This document shows, one piece after another, positions 32,975-43,582 of a stretch of DNA of 64,000 nucleotides (the first letter of the stretch is position 1; each line of letters starts with the position of its first letter). A program made the translations under genes and the position numbers. Source of the DNA: an uncultured Sphingomonas sp. (GTDB taxonomy: Bacteria; Pseudomonadota; Alphaproteobacteria; Sphingomonadales; Sphingomonadaceae). The stretch is taken from the NCBI RefSeq assembly GCF_913062585.1, contig NZ_CAJXWX010000012.1:47130-111129 (forward strand), in the 5' to 3' direction. Below the pieces are notes generated by a model. That model had not been told where the DNA came from. It saw nothing but the letters and a program-made list of their open reading frames with translations, and searched no databases.

Positions 32975-34237
32975 ATGGAACTCGCAATGCGATTGGGGGG
33001 TAGCCAGCCCGTTCCAGCCGCCCTGCGAAAGATGCGGGCGGTGGCGACCGGGCTGTTGGTCAGCATGGCGGCGCTGTATCTGGTGTCGCGCACGATGCAG
33101 CCGGTCCATCCCGCATGGGGTTATGTCCGATCCTTTGCCGAGGCGGCGATGGTCGGTGGACTGGCCGACTGGTTCGCCGTCACCGCGCTGTTCCGCCATC
33201 CGCTGGGCCTGCCGATCCCGCACACCGCGATCGTGCCGCGCAACAAGGACCGGATCGGCGACACGCTGGCCAATTTCCTGCGCACCAATTTCCTGATCCC
33301 GCGCGTCGTGGCGCGTCGGATGCACCGGCTGGACGTGGCGGGTGCCGCCGGCCGCTGGCTGGCGCAGCCGCCGCAGGAGGGTGGGCGAATCCGTCGGGGG
33401 GCCTCGCGCCTGTTTGCCGAGATGCTGACCGCCTTCGATCCGCAGCGGCTGGGCGGCATGGTCAAGGCGGGGATCGCCGGGCGGCTGCGCGCGACCGAGG
33501 TGTCGCCGATCCTGGGCCAGTTGCTCAAGGCCAGCATCGCGCAGGGACGGCACCTGCCGCTGCTCGACTCCGTCCTGCGCTGGGCGGCGTCGGCGCTGGA
33601 TGCCAATGAGGCGATCGTGCGCAACATGGTGCATGAGCGGGCCGGGGCGATCCTGCGCTGGACCGGGCTGGACGAGACGCTGGCCGACAAGCTGATCGAC
33701 GGGCTGCACAAGCTGCTCCACGATGTCGCCGAGGATCGCGAGCATCCGCTGCGCCAGAAGATCGAGGAGGGGCTCGATCGCCTCGCCTGGGACCTGCAAT
33801 ATGACCGCCGGACCCGCGAGCGGGTGGAGGCGATGAAGGCCGAGCTGATCGCCAACCCGGCGATGCAGCGCTGGCTGGACGGCCTGTGGGAACAGGCGCG
33901 TGAGGCGCTGCTGCGCATGGCCCGAGATCCGCAGGCGGTGACCGCCGGACGGCTGGGCGAGACGCTGCGCCAGCTGGGCCAGACGCTTCAGGACAATCCC
34001 CGGCTGGCCGCGACGATCAACCGCTTCGTGCGTCGTGCCGTCGCCGGGATCGCGGCGGATTATGGCGATGGCATCGTCCGGCTGGTGTCGGAAACGGTGC
34101 GCGGCTGGGACGCCGATACCGTGACGGCGCGGCTGGAGAATGCGGTGGGTCGCGACCTGCAATATATCCGGATCAACGGGACGCTGGTCGGCGGCAGCGT
34201 CGGCCTGATCCTGCATCTGCTGGATCGTCTGCTATGA
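32975..34237 (+). CDS. DUF445 family membrane-associated protein
   Basis: A 420-residue protein. The N terminus has the family pattern: hydrophobic segment ATGLLVSMAALYLVSRTM, then AEAAMVGGLADWFAVTALFR and HPLGLPIPHTAIVPRNKDRI. A long helical cytoplasmic part and a C-terminal hydrophobic segment (GTLVGGSVGLILHLLDRLL) follow. The function of the family is unknown. The start was set at MELAMRLGG because the upstream frame runs through the intergenic repeat. Confidence 0.85.
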   Translation: MELAMRLGGSQPVPAALRKMRAVATGLLVSMAALYLVSRTMQPVHPAWGYVRSFAEAAMVGGLADWFAVTALFRHPLGLPIPHTAIVPRNKDRIGDTLANFLRTNFLIPRVVARRMHRLDVAGAAGRWLAQPPQEGGRIRRGASRLFAEMLTAFDPQRLGGMVKAGIAGRLRATEVSPILGQLLKASIAQGRHLPLLDSVLRWAASALDANEAIVRNMVHERAGAILRWTGLDETLADKLIDGLHKLLHDVAEDREHPLRQKIEEGLDRLAWDLQYDRRTRERVEAMKAELIANPAMQRWLDGLWEQAREALLRMARDPQAVTAGRLGETLRQLGQTLQDNPRLAATINRFVRRAVAGIAADYGDGIVRLVSETVRGWDADTVTARLENAVGRDLQYIRINGTLVGGSVGLILHLLDRLL

Positions 34238-34334
34238 AAACGTCACTTGTTCGTCTAATTAATGCGGTCAGTCGATTCGTCGCGGATAGGAAGCGCCTTG
34301 TCGATGCCCCCGCTTTCCCGCAAAGAGGCAGGTG

Positions 34335-35441
34335 ATGAACGCCAAGGCCGATTATCAGCACGATGCGGCAGACGGTGGGGCCCTGCGCTTCACCGGCAGC
34401 CTGTCGCTGGCGACGCTGGGCGACCTGCCCGAGCGGCTGGATCGCGAGGATGCGGCCGTCCGGCGGATCGACCTGTCGCAGGTCGAGCGGATCGACACGG
34501 TCGGCGCCTGGCTGATCCACCGTTTCGCCGCGCGCAACCAGGCCGAGATCGAGGGGCTGGACGACGACCAGCGGCATCTGTTCTCCAAGGTCACGGAGGC
34601 GGACCAGCCGGTCGCCATGCGGCCCAAGGCGATCAGCCCCTTTTCGCGCGTGGCAGGCGAGGTCGGCGACGCGGTCGTCACCGCTTTCCAGACGCTCTAC
34701 GGTCTGCTCGGCTTTCTCGGCGCCACCACGCTTGCCGGGCTGGCCGTGATCCGGCACCCGCGCCGTTTCCGCTTCAACGCGGTGGTGCATGAGTTCGAGA
34801 CGGTCGGCGTCTCCGCGCTGGGCATCATCGGTCTGATGAGCTTCCTGATCGGCATCGTGATCGCGCAACAGGGCGCGGTGCAGCTTCGCCAGTTCGGTGC
34901 GGAGGTCTTCACCATCAACCTGGTCGGCCGCCTGACGCTGCGCGAGCTGGGCGTGCTGATGACCGCGATCATGGTCGCGGGGCGGTCGGGCTCGGCCTTT
35001 GCGGCGCAGCTCGGCACGATGAAGCTGACGGAAGAAATCGACGCGATGCGCGTCATCGGCGTGTCGCCGATGGAGGCGCTGGTCGTGCCGCGCACCTTGG
35101 CGGCGGTGACGCTGATGCCGCTGCTCGGCTTTTATTCCTCGCTGATCGCCATCATCGGCGGCGGCTTTCTGGCGGCGGTGTCGCTGGGCATTCCGCCCGT
35201 CACCTTCGTCTCGCGCATCCGCGAAGTCGTGCCGATCACCGACCTGTATGTCGGCCTGATCAAGGCGCCCGTCTTCGGCGCGATCATCGCGATCGCGGGC
35301 TGCTTCCAGGGGATGCAGGTCAAGTCCGACGCCGAACAGGTCGGCCTGCGCACCACCGCCGCAGTGGTGCAGGCGATCTTCCTGGTGATCGTGCTCGACG
35401 CGTTCTTCGCGGTCTTCTTTACCTGGATCGGATGGGATTGA
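34335..35441 (+). CDS. MlaE-type ABC transporter permease with N-terminal STAS-like domain
   Basis: A 368-residue protein. The first 90 residues form a STAS-like domain (RFTGSLSLATLGDLPERLDR, VRRIDLSQVERIDTVGAWLI). The MlaE permease follows, with FVHEFETVG-type signatures (VVHEFETVGVSALGIIGLMS, LTLRELGVLMTAIMVAGRSG) and GCFQGMQVKSDAEQVGLRTT. It moves phospholipids between the inner membrane and the MCE protein complex. It is the first gene of a four-gene operon, with ATG behind GAGGCAGGTG. Fusion of the STAS-like part to the permease is the common alphaproteobacterial arrangement. Confidence 0.9.
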   Translation: MNAKADYQHDAADGGALRFTGSLSLATLGDLPERLDREDAAVRRIDLSQVERIDTVGAWLIHRFAARNQAEIEGLDDDQRHLFSKVTEADQPVAMRPKAISPFSRVAGEVGDAVVTAFQTLYGLLGFLGATTLAGLAVIRHPRRFRFNAVVHEFETVGVSALGIIGLMSFLIGIVIAQQGAVQLRQFGAEVFTINLVGRLTLRELGVLMTAIMVAGRSGSAFAAQLGTMKLTEEIDAMRVIGVSPMEALVVPRTLAAVTLMPLLGFYSSLIAIIGGGFLAAVSLGIPPVTFVSRIREVVPITDLYVGLIKAPVFGAIIAIAGCFQGMQVKSDAEQVGLRTTAAVVQAIFLVIVLDAFFAVFFTWIGWD

Positions 35442-36358
35442 TGGCCGAGCAGGAGGATATCCTCATCCACATCCGGGGCCTGCGCAACAGCTTCGGCGAG
35501 CAGGTCATCCATGACGGCCTCGACCTCGACGTGCATCGCGGTGAGATTCTGGGCGTGGTCGGCGGGTCGGGCACCGGCAAGTCGGTGCTGATGCGCACGA
35601 TCATCGGCCTGCAGACGCCTGACGCGGGCGACATCACCGTGTTCGGTGAACCGACCATCGGCCGCGACGCGACCGAGGCGGTCGATGTGCGCAAGCGCTG
35701 GGGCGTGCTGTTCCAGGGCGGGGCGCTGTTTTCGACGCTGACCGTTGCCGAGAATGTCGCGGTCCCGTTGCGCGAATTCTACCGCGAGCTGCCCCAGGCG
35801 CTGATGGACGAGATCGCGTCCTACAAGGTCGTGATGACCGGCCTGCCTGCCGATGCGGGGCCCAAATATCCGGCCGAGCTTTCGGGGGGCATGAAGAAGC
35901 GGGCAGGGCTGGCGCGTGCGCTGGCGCTCGACCCGGAACTCCTGTTCCTCGACGAGCCGACCGCGGGCCTCGATCCGATCGGCGCGGCGGCGTTCGACCA
36001 GTTGATCGCCTCGCTCCAGAAGACGCTGGGGCTGACCGTCTTCCTGATCACCCATGACCTCGATACGCTCTATGCGATCTGTGACCGGGTGGCGGTGCTG
36101 GCCGACAAGAAGGTGATCGCGGTCGGCACGATCGACGAGCTGATCGCGCTCGACCATCCGTGGATCGAGGAATATTTCAAGGGCCCGCGCGGCCGCGCCG
36201 CCATCGCCGCGAAGGACGAGGTCGCCGATATCCGGCCCCGTTCGGCCGATGCCGACGCCGCGCGCCACCCCACCGAAGTCGAAACCCACGCCACCGGCCA
36301 GCATAGCCAGGGGAGTGCGGCCGATGCCCATGCGAGAGGCGAAGCAGGGACACGCTGA
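35441..36358 (+). CDS. MlaF-type ABC transporter ATP-binding protein
   Basis: A 305-residue ATPase of the Mla lipid transport system. Walker A is GGSGTGKSVLMRTI, the signature is ELSGGMKKRAGLARALA, Walker B is LLFLDEPTAGLD, and the switch His is in FLITHDLDTL. The start overlaps the permease stop by one base (TGATG). A 35-residue polar C-terminal tail (EVETHATGQHSQGSAADA) goes beyond the usual domain. Confidence 0.93.
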   Translation: MAEQEDILIHIRGLRNSFGEQVIHDGLDLDVHRGEILGVVGGSGTGKSVLMRTIIGLQTPDAGDITVFGEPTIGRDATEAVDVRKRWGVLFQGGALFSTLTVAENVAVPLREFYRELPQALMDEIASYKVVMTGLPADAGPKYPAELSGGMKKRAGLARALALDPELLFLDEPTAGLDPIGAAAFDQLIASLQKTLGLTVFLITHDLDTLYAICDRVAVLADKKVIAVGTIDELIALDHPWIEEYFKGPRGRAAIAAKDEVADIRPRSADADAARHPTEVETHATGQHSQGSAADAHARGEAGTR

Positions 36359-37320
36359 TGGAAACCCGTTCGAACCACGTCCTAGTCGGCTCTGTCGTGC
36401 TGATCCTGCTCGCAGTGCTGGCCATCTTCACCGTCTGGATCGCCCGTCTGGGCGGCACGTCGGAGAAGGAATATGACATCTTCTTCCGCCAGTCGGTGGA
36501 TGGCTTGGCCAAGGGCTCGGCGGTCACCTATTCGGGTGTGCCCTCGGGCCAGGTGAAGGAAATCGCGCTGTGGCGCCCCGATCCGCAGTTCGTGCGGGTG
36601 CGCGTCGCAGTCAACGACCAGACGCCGATCCTGCAGGGCACGACCGCGTCCATCTCGGCCAGCTTCACGGGTACCAGCACCATCTCGCTGGACGGCGCAC
36701 GCAAGGGTGCACCGCCGATCACCTGCCCGACGCCCGAGAACCGGACCGTCTGCCCCTATGGCGTGCCGGTCATCCCGACCAAGCAGGGCGGCATCGGCGC
36801 GATCCTGAACTCCGCGCCGCAGCTGCTGGAGCGGTTGTCGACCCTGACCGAGCGGCTGACCGGCCTGCTCTCGGATCGTAACCAAGCGTCGATCGCGGGT
36901 ATCCTCGACAATACCAACCGCCTGACCGATGCGCTGGCCGATCGCGGGCCCGAGATCGCGGCGACGCTGGCCCAGACCCGCGTGGCGATCCAGCAGGCGG
37001 GCGACGCGGCGCAGTCGATCGGCCAGCTGGCGGCGACCACCAACGGCATCCTGGCCGAGGATGTGAAGCCGACGATCGCCAATCTGAACCGTACGATCGC
37101 CTCGGCGCAGAAGAGCGCGGACACGCTGAATGCGGCGATCGGCGATGCGCGGCCGGGCCTGCAGACCTTCTCGAAGCAGACCGTGCCGGAGGTGGATCGT
37201 CTGGTGAAGGACCTGCGCGTGATGACCCAGTCGCTGTCGGCAGTCGCCGAAAAGGTCGACCAGCAGGGTGCAGGGTCGCTGATCGGGCAGCAGAAGCTGC
37301 CGGACTATAAGGGCAAGTGA
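36358..37320 (+). CDS. MlaD/MCE family lipid-binding protein
   Basis: A 320-residue protein anchored by one N-terminal helix (HVLVGSVVLILLAVLAIFTV), followed by the MCE domain (EYDIFFRQSVDGLAKGSAVT, YSGVPSGQVKEIAL) and a long helical tail. MCE hexamers carry phospholipid across the periplasm. An insert with two cysteines (PITCPTPENRTVCPYGVPVI) interrupts the domain near residue 122, a possible disulfide loop. The start overlaps the ATPase stop by one base. Confidence 0.9.
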   Translation: METRSNHVLVGSVVLILLAVLAIFTVWIARLGGTSEKEYDIFFRQSVDGLAKGSAVTYSGVPSGQVKEIALWRPDPQFVRVRVAVNDQTPILQGTTASISASFTGTSTISLDGARKGAPPITCPTPENRTVCPYGVPVIPTKQGGIGAILNSAPQLLERLSTLTERLTGLLSDRNQASIAGILDNTNRLTDALADRGPEIAATLAQTRVAIQQAGDAAQSIGQLAATTNGILAEDVKPTIANLNRTIASAQKSADTLNAAIGDARPGLQTFSKQTVPEVDRLVKDLRVMTQSLSAVAEKVDQQGAGSLIGQQKLPDYKGK

Positions 37321-37328
37321 GGAAGCCG

Positions 37329-37925
37329 ATGAGGACCGTCATGAAGACTCCGCTGATCGTGATGCTCGCATCGCTTCCGCTCGCCGGCTGCATCAGCTTC
37401 GGTGCCAAGCCGCCGCCCTCGCTGCTGACGCTTCAGGCGCAGTCGGCACCCATGGTGGGCCAGACCCAGGATTCGGGGCCCGGCAAGTCGATCACGATCC
37501 AGGTGCCGTCGTCGCCGCAGGAACTGGCGACCGCGCGCGTGCCGGTGCAGGAGACGCCGACCAGCATCGCCTATGTGAAGAACGCGCAATGGGCCGAGCC
37601 GCCGACGCGGCTGTTCGCGCGGCTGGTGGCCGATACCATGACCGCGCGGGTCGGCCGGGTGGTCCTCTCGGCGCGCGACTCGATCGGCGATCCGGGCGAC
37701 CGGCTGGGCGGCGAGCTGCGCCAGTTCGGCATGGACGCGACCCGGCGCGAGGCCATCGTGATGTTCGACGCCGCGCTGCAGCGCAATGGCCAGACCGGGA
37801 TCGAAAAGCGCCGCTTCGAGGCCCGCGTGCCGGTCGGCCGCATCGACGCCGACAGCGTCGGCCCGGCGCTGAACCAGGCGGCCAACCAGGTCGCGCAGCA
37901 GGTTGCGGACTGGGTGGGGCGGTAA
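37329..37925 (+). CDS. ABC-type transport auxiliary lipoprotein (PqiC/LptE-like)
   Basis: A 198-residue lipoprotein with the lipobox LASLPLAGC at its N terminus. The body (KSITIQVPSSPQELATARVP, TSIAYVKNAQWAEPPTRLFA, RLVADTMTAR) matches the auxiliary lipoprotein family that includes PqiC. It probably sits in the outer membrane as the receiving partner of the MCE protein. It is the last gene of the Mla-type operon. The start chosen is the ATG behind GAGGAAGCCG; the GTG overlapping the mlaD stop is an alternative. Confidence 0.85.
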   Translation: MRTVMKTPLIVMLASLPLAGCISFGAKPPPSLLTLQAQSAPMVGQTQDSGPGKSITIQVPSSPQELATARVPVQETPTSIAYVKNAQWAEPPTRLFARLVADTMTARVGRVVLSARDSIGDPGDRLGGELRQFGMDATRREAIVMFDAALQRNGQTGIEKRRFEARVPVGRIDADSVGPALNQAANQVAQQVADWVGR

Positions 37926-37935
37926 GACAGGTTGA

Positions 37936-38055
37936 TCCTCCCCTGTAAGGGGAGGTGGCAGGCCGGAGGCCTGACGGAGGGGTGTCCCCCCTATCGAGAG
38001 CGGGACACCCCTCCACCATGCTGCGCATGGTCCCCCTCCCCTTGCAGGGGAGGAA
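37936..38055. repeat. Composite intergenic palindromic repeat, copy 5
   Basis: Arms CCTCCCCTGTAAGGGGAGG and CCTCCCCTTGCAGGGGAGG enclose AGGCCGGAGGCCT, CGGAGGGGTG and CACCCCTCCACCATG. It ends the Mla-type operon and precedes the NodT-type gene. Confidence 0.85.
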
Positions 38056-38188
38056 TTTTCTGGCGGCGGCGGGAACCAAATCGCTCTGAAAACGTGCTCG
38101 CCGAAATGACGGAAATCTATCGCATCCGTCACAATTTGCGACATAATCACACTGGACGGGGCGGTAAGCGCGCGGCACGTTCGCGCCC

Positions 38189-39673
38189 ATGAAGCCTCGC
38201 AACTGCGTCCTTCTTTTGGCCCCAGCCATCACGCTGGCGGCCCTGTCGGCCTGTACGGTCGGTCCCGATTATCGCCCAGCCGCACCGGATGCGCTGGGCG
38301 TGCCCGCCAGCTGGTCGGTGCCCGCCGCCAATGCCCAGGCGCAGGATCTGAGCCGCTGGTGGCGCTCGTTCAACGATCCGCTGCTCGCCGAACTGGTCGA
38401 GCGGGCGGTGGTCGCCAATACCGATGTGGTGCAGGCCATCGCCCGGCTGCGTCAGGCGCGCGAAAGCCTGGTCCAGAGCCGCGCGACGTTGCTTCCCAAC
38501 GTCTCGGGTTCGACCGGCTATCAGCGCAACGAAAATCTGCGCGGCGGCGGGCGCAGCTTCACTTTGCCCGACGGTACGGTGGTCGATACCGGCGGGGGTG
38601 GCAGCAACAGCTTCACCCTGGGCTTGTCGGCCAGCTATCAGGTCGGCCTGTTCGGTGAGATCCGCCGTACGGTCGAGGCCAGCCGGGCGACCTATGAAGG
38701 TGCCGGGTTCACCTATGCCGCCACGTTGCTGACCGTGGAAAGCGAACTGGCGCGCAACTATGTGCTCGCGCGGGCCTATCAGGCGCAGTTGGCCAATGCG
38801 CGGGCCAGCCTGGCGCTGCAGGACGACAATCTGGAGATTGCGGGGTTCCGCGTGCAGGCGGGCCTCGTCTCCTCGCTCGATGCGGAACAGGCGCGCAGCC
38901 AGCGGGCGCAGACCGCTGCTACGATCCCCAGCATCGAGCAGCAATATAACGCCGCCGTCTCGCGCCTGGGCGTGCTGACCGCACAGGCCCCCGGTGCGCT
39001 GAAGGCGCGGCTGGAGGCGGTGCGGCCCATTCCGAACGGCCCCGCCGTGATCGGCGTCGGCATCCCGGCCGATGTGCTGCGCCGCCGTCCCGATGTCCGC
39101 GCGGCCGAGCGCAACCTGGCCGCCGCGACCGCGCGGATCGGCGTGGCGCAGGCCGCGCTCTATCCTGCGCTCGCCATTTCGGGAAATCTCAACACCGCGG
39201 CGACCAGCATCGGCTCGCTGGGCGACGCGATCACCGGCAGCCTGTTTGCGGGCCTGACCCAGGCGATCTTCAATGGCGGCCGACTGCGCAGCCAGGTGCG
39301 GAACGCCCAGGCACTCGCCGACCAGGCCTATGCCGCCTATCAGGGCACCGTCCTGCTGGCGCTGGAGGATGTCGAGAATGCGATCGTCGCGCTCAACACC
39401 GCGCGGGAGCGGGAACGGCAATTCGCGATCCAGCTGGATGCGGCGCGCAACTCGGCGATCCTGGCGCGCAGCCAGTATCGCACCGGCCTGACCGACTTCA
39501 CCACCCTGTCGCAGCAGGAGGCGGCGCTGCTGAGCGCACAAAACGGGCTGGTGCAGGCCCGCTCCGACGCCGCGACCGCGCAGGTCCAGCTGTTCGCCGC
39601 GCTCGGCGGCGGCTGGGACGCGACCACCACACCCGAAGCGCCCCTGCGCGCGCCAACCCCGGACAACCGCTGA
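38189..39673 (+). CDS. NodT-type outer membrane efflux lipoprotein
   Basis: A 494-residue TolC/NodT-type channel with lipobox ALSACTVGPDYRPA. The repeats are typical: WRSFNDPLLAELVERAVVAN, DVVQAIARLRQARESLVQSR, IGVGIPADVLRRRPDVRAAE and YPALAISGNLNTAATS. It forms the outer-membrane end of a tripartite pump with the MacA- and MacB-type proteins encoded directly downstream. The ATG overlap with the following adaptor gene points to one operon. Confidence 0.92.
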   Translation: MKPRNCVLLLAPAITLAALSACTVGPDYRPAAPDALGVPASWSVPAANAQAQDLSRWWRSFNDPLLAELVERAVVANTDVVQAIARLRQARESLVQSRATLLPNVSGSTGYQRNENLRGGGRSFTLPDGTVVDTGGGGSNSFTLGLSASYQVGLFGEIRRTVEASRATYEGAGFTYAATLLTVESELARNYVLARAYQAQLANARASLALQDDNLEIAGFRVQAGLVSSLDAEQARSQRAQTAATIPSIEQQYNAAVSRLGVLTAQAPGALKARLEAVRPIPNGPAVIGVGIPADVLRRRPDVRAAERNLAAATARIGVAQAALYPALAISGNLNTAATSIGSLGDAITGSLFAGLTQAIFNGGRLRSQVRNAQALADQAYAAYQGTVLLALEDVENAIVALNTARERERQFAIQLDAARNSAILARSQYRTGLTDFTTLSQQEAALLSAQNGLVQARSDAATAQVQLFAALGGGWDATTTPEAPLRAPTPDNR

Positions 39674-41053
39674 TGGCCGACCAGACTCTCGACGATTTCC
39701 TGGGCGTGAAGCCGCAGCCGCGCTGGCGCAAATGGGTGCAGTGGGGCGTCGTCGTCATCGGCGTCGTGCTGCTGGCGCTGGCGCTGAAAAGCTGTTTCGG
39801 CGGCAATAAGGATGCGGGCTATGCCACCGCGTCGGTCACGCGCGGCAACCTGACCGTCACCGTCTCCGCCACCGGCAAGCTCGCCCCGACCAGCCAGGTG
39901 ACGGTGGGCTCGCAGCTGTCCGGCCTGGTGACGAAGGTCGTGGTGGACGTGAACGACCGGGTAAAGGCGGGCGAGGCACTGGCGCTGATCGACCCCGAAC
40001 AGATTGACGACCAGATCCGTGCCGGACAGGCGACGCTGAACGCCAATGTCGCGCAGGTGGCACAGGCCCGCGCGACCGTCGCGGAATCGCAGGCGCAACT
40101 CGCGCGGCTGGAGCAGGTCTACAAGCTGTCCAACGGCCGCGTGCCCTCCGCCACCGAACTCCAGGCGGGCCGCGCGGATGCGCAGCGTGCGGTCGCGGCG
40201 CTCCGGGTGGCCGAGGCCAATGTCGCCGCCGCCCGCGCGCAGCTGGCCCAGTCGCAGACGCAGCGCCAGCGTGCGATCATCCGCTCGCCCGTGTCCGGCG
40301 TGGTGCTGGCGCGGCAGGTCGATCCGGGCCAGACGGTCGCGGCGTCGTTCAATACGCCGACCCTGTTCGTCATCGCCGAAGACCTGACCAAGATGAAGCT
40401 GGAGGTCGCGATCGACGAGGCCGATGTCGGTCAGGTGAAGATGGGGCAAAAGGCCAATTTCACCGTCGACGCCTTTCCGGGGCGCACCTTCCCCGCCACC
40501 ATCACGCGGGTCGACCTGGGATCGAACCTGACGGTCAGCGCGGCGAGTTCGTCCGCCTCGTCCTCGACCAGCGGGGCGACGTCGACCACCGGACAGGTGG
40601 TCAGCTATGCCGCCGACCTGACGGTGGCCAATCCCGACCTGCAATTGCGGCCGGGCATGACCGCGACCGCCGATATCGTGACGTCGGACAAGCGGAACGT
40701 GATGCTGATCCCGAACGCCGCTCTGCGCTTCCAGCCGTCGGACGGCGCGGGCCAGGGCGGCGGCGGCATCGCCGGTTCGCTGACCTTCCGCCCGCGTCGC
40801 GACCGGGCCGCCCGCACCGCGACCGTGCAGCGCGGCGCGACCCAGACCGTCTATGTCCAGGGCGCGGACGGCAAGCCGCAGCCGGTGCAGATCGTCACCG
40901 GCGACTCCAATGGCATGATGACCGAAGTGCTGTCGGGGGATCTGAAACCCGGTATGCAAGTCATCACGAGCCAGTTGGCGGGCGGCGAGAGCGCCCCGCG
41001 TGGCGGCGGCGGCCAGCGGCGCCAGGGTGGCGGCCAGCAGGGCGGCGGGGGCG

Positions 41054-41067
<14 letters not shown>
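39673..41067 (+). CDS. MacA-type periplasmic adaptor
   Basis: A 464-residue membrane fusion protein: N-terminal helix (WVQWGVVVIGVVLLALALKS), lipoyl and hairpin domains (VSATGKLAPTSQVTVGSQLS, QLARLEQVYKLSNGRVPSAT, IIRSPVSGVVLARQVDPGQT) and barrel domain. A Ser/Thr-rich stretch (SAASSSASSSTSGATSTT) and a Gly/Gln-rich C terminus (GGGGQRRQGGGQQGGGGG) are unusual low-complexity parts. It links the NodT-type channel to the MacB-type ABC transporter. Confidence 0.9.
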
Positions 41068-41787
<720 letters not shown>

Positions 41788-41788
<1 letters not shown>

Positions 41789-42993
41789 TGTTCGGCACCA
41801 CGCTCATTCTCGCGATCCGGTCGATCCGGCGACACGTTCTACGCTCGTTCCTGACGACGCTGGGCATCATTATCGGCGTCGGCGCGGTGGTGACCATGGT
41901 GACGCTGGGCAAGGCCACCACGGCCGCCGTGCAGCAGTCCATCTCGTCGCTGGGCACCAACATCCTGCAGGTCCGCCCCGGCCAGGGCTTCGGGCGCGGC
42001 GGCGGCGGCCCGCGCCCGCCCGACTTCAAGCCCGAGGATGTCTCGGCCATCGCCGATCAGATTGCGGGCGTAACGGCGGTCGCCCCGCAGGCGCAGACCA
42101 GCGCGACCGCCATCTATGAGGGCGCGAACTGGTCGACGACCGTCACCGGCACGACCTTGGCCTATTTCACCGTCCAGCCCTGGCCGCTGGCCTCGAGGCG
42201 GCTCTGGACCCCGGCCGAGCAGGCGTCGGGCAAGGCGGTGTGCATCATCGGCAATACGGTGCGCAAGAACCTGTTCCCCAGCACCGATGCGGTCGGCAAG
42301 CGCTTCCGCATCGGCGCGATCAGTTGCGACGTGGTCGGTGTGCTGACGACGCGCGGGCAGGGGGGCTTCGGCGACCAGGACGATGTCGTCCTGATGCCGA
42401 TCAAGGCGGTGCAGCGGCGCTTCACCGGCAGTCGCGATATTCGCCTGATGCTGGTCGGCGTCGATCAGGCCTATTCGACCAGCGCGGTCCAGGCCTCGCT
42501 GACCTCGCTGCTGCGCGAGCGGCGCAACATCACCGGCGACAAGGCCGAGGATTTCAACATCTTCGATACCAAGCAGATCAGCGACACGCTGACCAGCACG
42601 ACGACGATGCTGACCCGCATCGTCGCGGCGGTGGCGGCGATCAGCCTGGTGGTGGGCGGCATCGGCATCATGAACATCATGCTGGTGTCGGTCACCGAGC
42701 GGACGCGCGAGATCGGCATCCGCCTGGCCATCGGTGCGGTCGCGCGCGAGGTGCTGATGCAATTCCTGGTCGAGGCGGTGGTGCTGTCTTGCCTGGGCGG
42801 GATCATCGGCCTGATCCTGGCGCAGGCGATCATCGCCGCGCTGGTGCCGTTGATGCAGGTGCCGTGGACCTTCGACCTGCAGATCAACGTCGTCGCCTTT
42901 GCGATCTCGGCGGTGATCGGGGTGGTCTTCGGCTATTTCCCGGCGCGGCGGGCGGCGGCGCTCAATCCGATCGATGCTCTACGGCACGAGTGA
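41788..42993 (+). CDS. MacB-type FtsX family permease
   Basis: A 401-residue protein with one N-terminal helix, a large periplasmic domain and three C-terminal helices. Signatures: [40 protein letters not shown], and [20 protein letters not shown] followed by [15 protein letters not shown]. MacB-type systems use mechanotransmission to push substrates through the outer-membrane channel. The start overlaps the ATPase stop by one base. The 3' end overlaps the convergent MobA-like gene by 32 bases. Confidence 0.92.
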
Positions 42994-43582
42994 TCCGCTC
43001 GGGCGCGTGGACGAGCTGGCGCAGGCGCTCCAGATCCTCGGGCGTGTCGATGTCGATCAGCTCGGCGGGCGCAGTGACGACATGGCGTCCGCCGGCGACC
43101 AACTGGCGGGCGCCCTCGTCGCCCTTCAGTTGCAGCAGGGCGTCGAACCGGCCTGATCCGAAGACGCCGGGCGGGGTGGGGTGTTCGCCATTGCTCGACA
43201 CGACGACCGCGTCGGGTCCGTCAAAGGCGTCGAACAGGCGATAGATATGCGCCGCCGTCACGCGCGGCATATCGGCCAGCGCAACCAATATCGCCTTGGG
43301 GCCGGCCTTCATCGCCTCTCGCACTCCCAGATGCAGCGAGAAGGACATGCCCTTGGCGATGTCATCATTGTGGATCACGCGGTAGCCGCGCGCGGCGAAG
43401 TCGAGCTGGCAGCCGTCCGTCACGACGATCCGGTCGGCAAAGGGAATGCTCTCCAGCGCGGTGGTGACGTGCAAGCCGACCGGCTTGCCGAGGAACTCGG
43501 CCTCCAGCTTGTTCGCCATCCCGAAGCGGCTCGACTGTCCCGCCGCCAGCAGGACCAGCACCACATCCTCAGCGTCGATCAT
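42962..43582 (-). CDS. MobA-like molybdopterin nucleotidyltransferase
   Basis: A 206-residue NTP transferase-like protein with [20 protein letters not shown] at the N terminus, [25 protein letters not shown] (metal-binding Asp) and [20 protein letters not shown]. Beside a molybdenum hydroxylase operon it is most likely a MocA-type CTP:molybdopterin cytidylyltransferase that makes the cytosine dinucleotide cofactor. Its ATG lies inside the end of the xdhC-type gene, so they are translationally linked. Confidence 0.85.
   Translation of the reverse strand: MIDAEDVVLVLLAAGQSSRFGMANKLEAEFLGKPVGLHVTTALESIPFADRIVVTDGCQLDFAARGYRVIHNDDIAKGMSFSLHLGVREAMKAGPKAILVALADMPRVTAAHIYRLFDAFDGPDAVVVSSNGEHPTPPGVFGSGRFDALLQLKGDEGARQLVAGGRHVVTAPAELIDIDTPEDLERLRQLVHAPERITRAVEHRSD

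Noticed and set aside
29415..32987. A 1190-codon open frame antisense to the RND permease
   Set aside because: Same GC artefact; the His/Arg/Gln-rich peptide has no domain resemblance.
1913..38055. Composite palindromic repeats as dispersed CRISPR or tRNA-like structures
   Set aside because: They lack regular spacing, the inner parts vary, and no cloverleaf or CCA end can be drawn.
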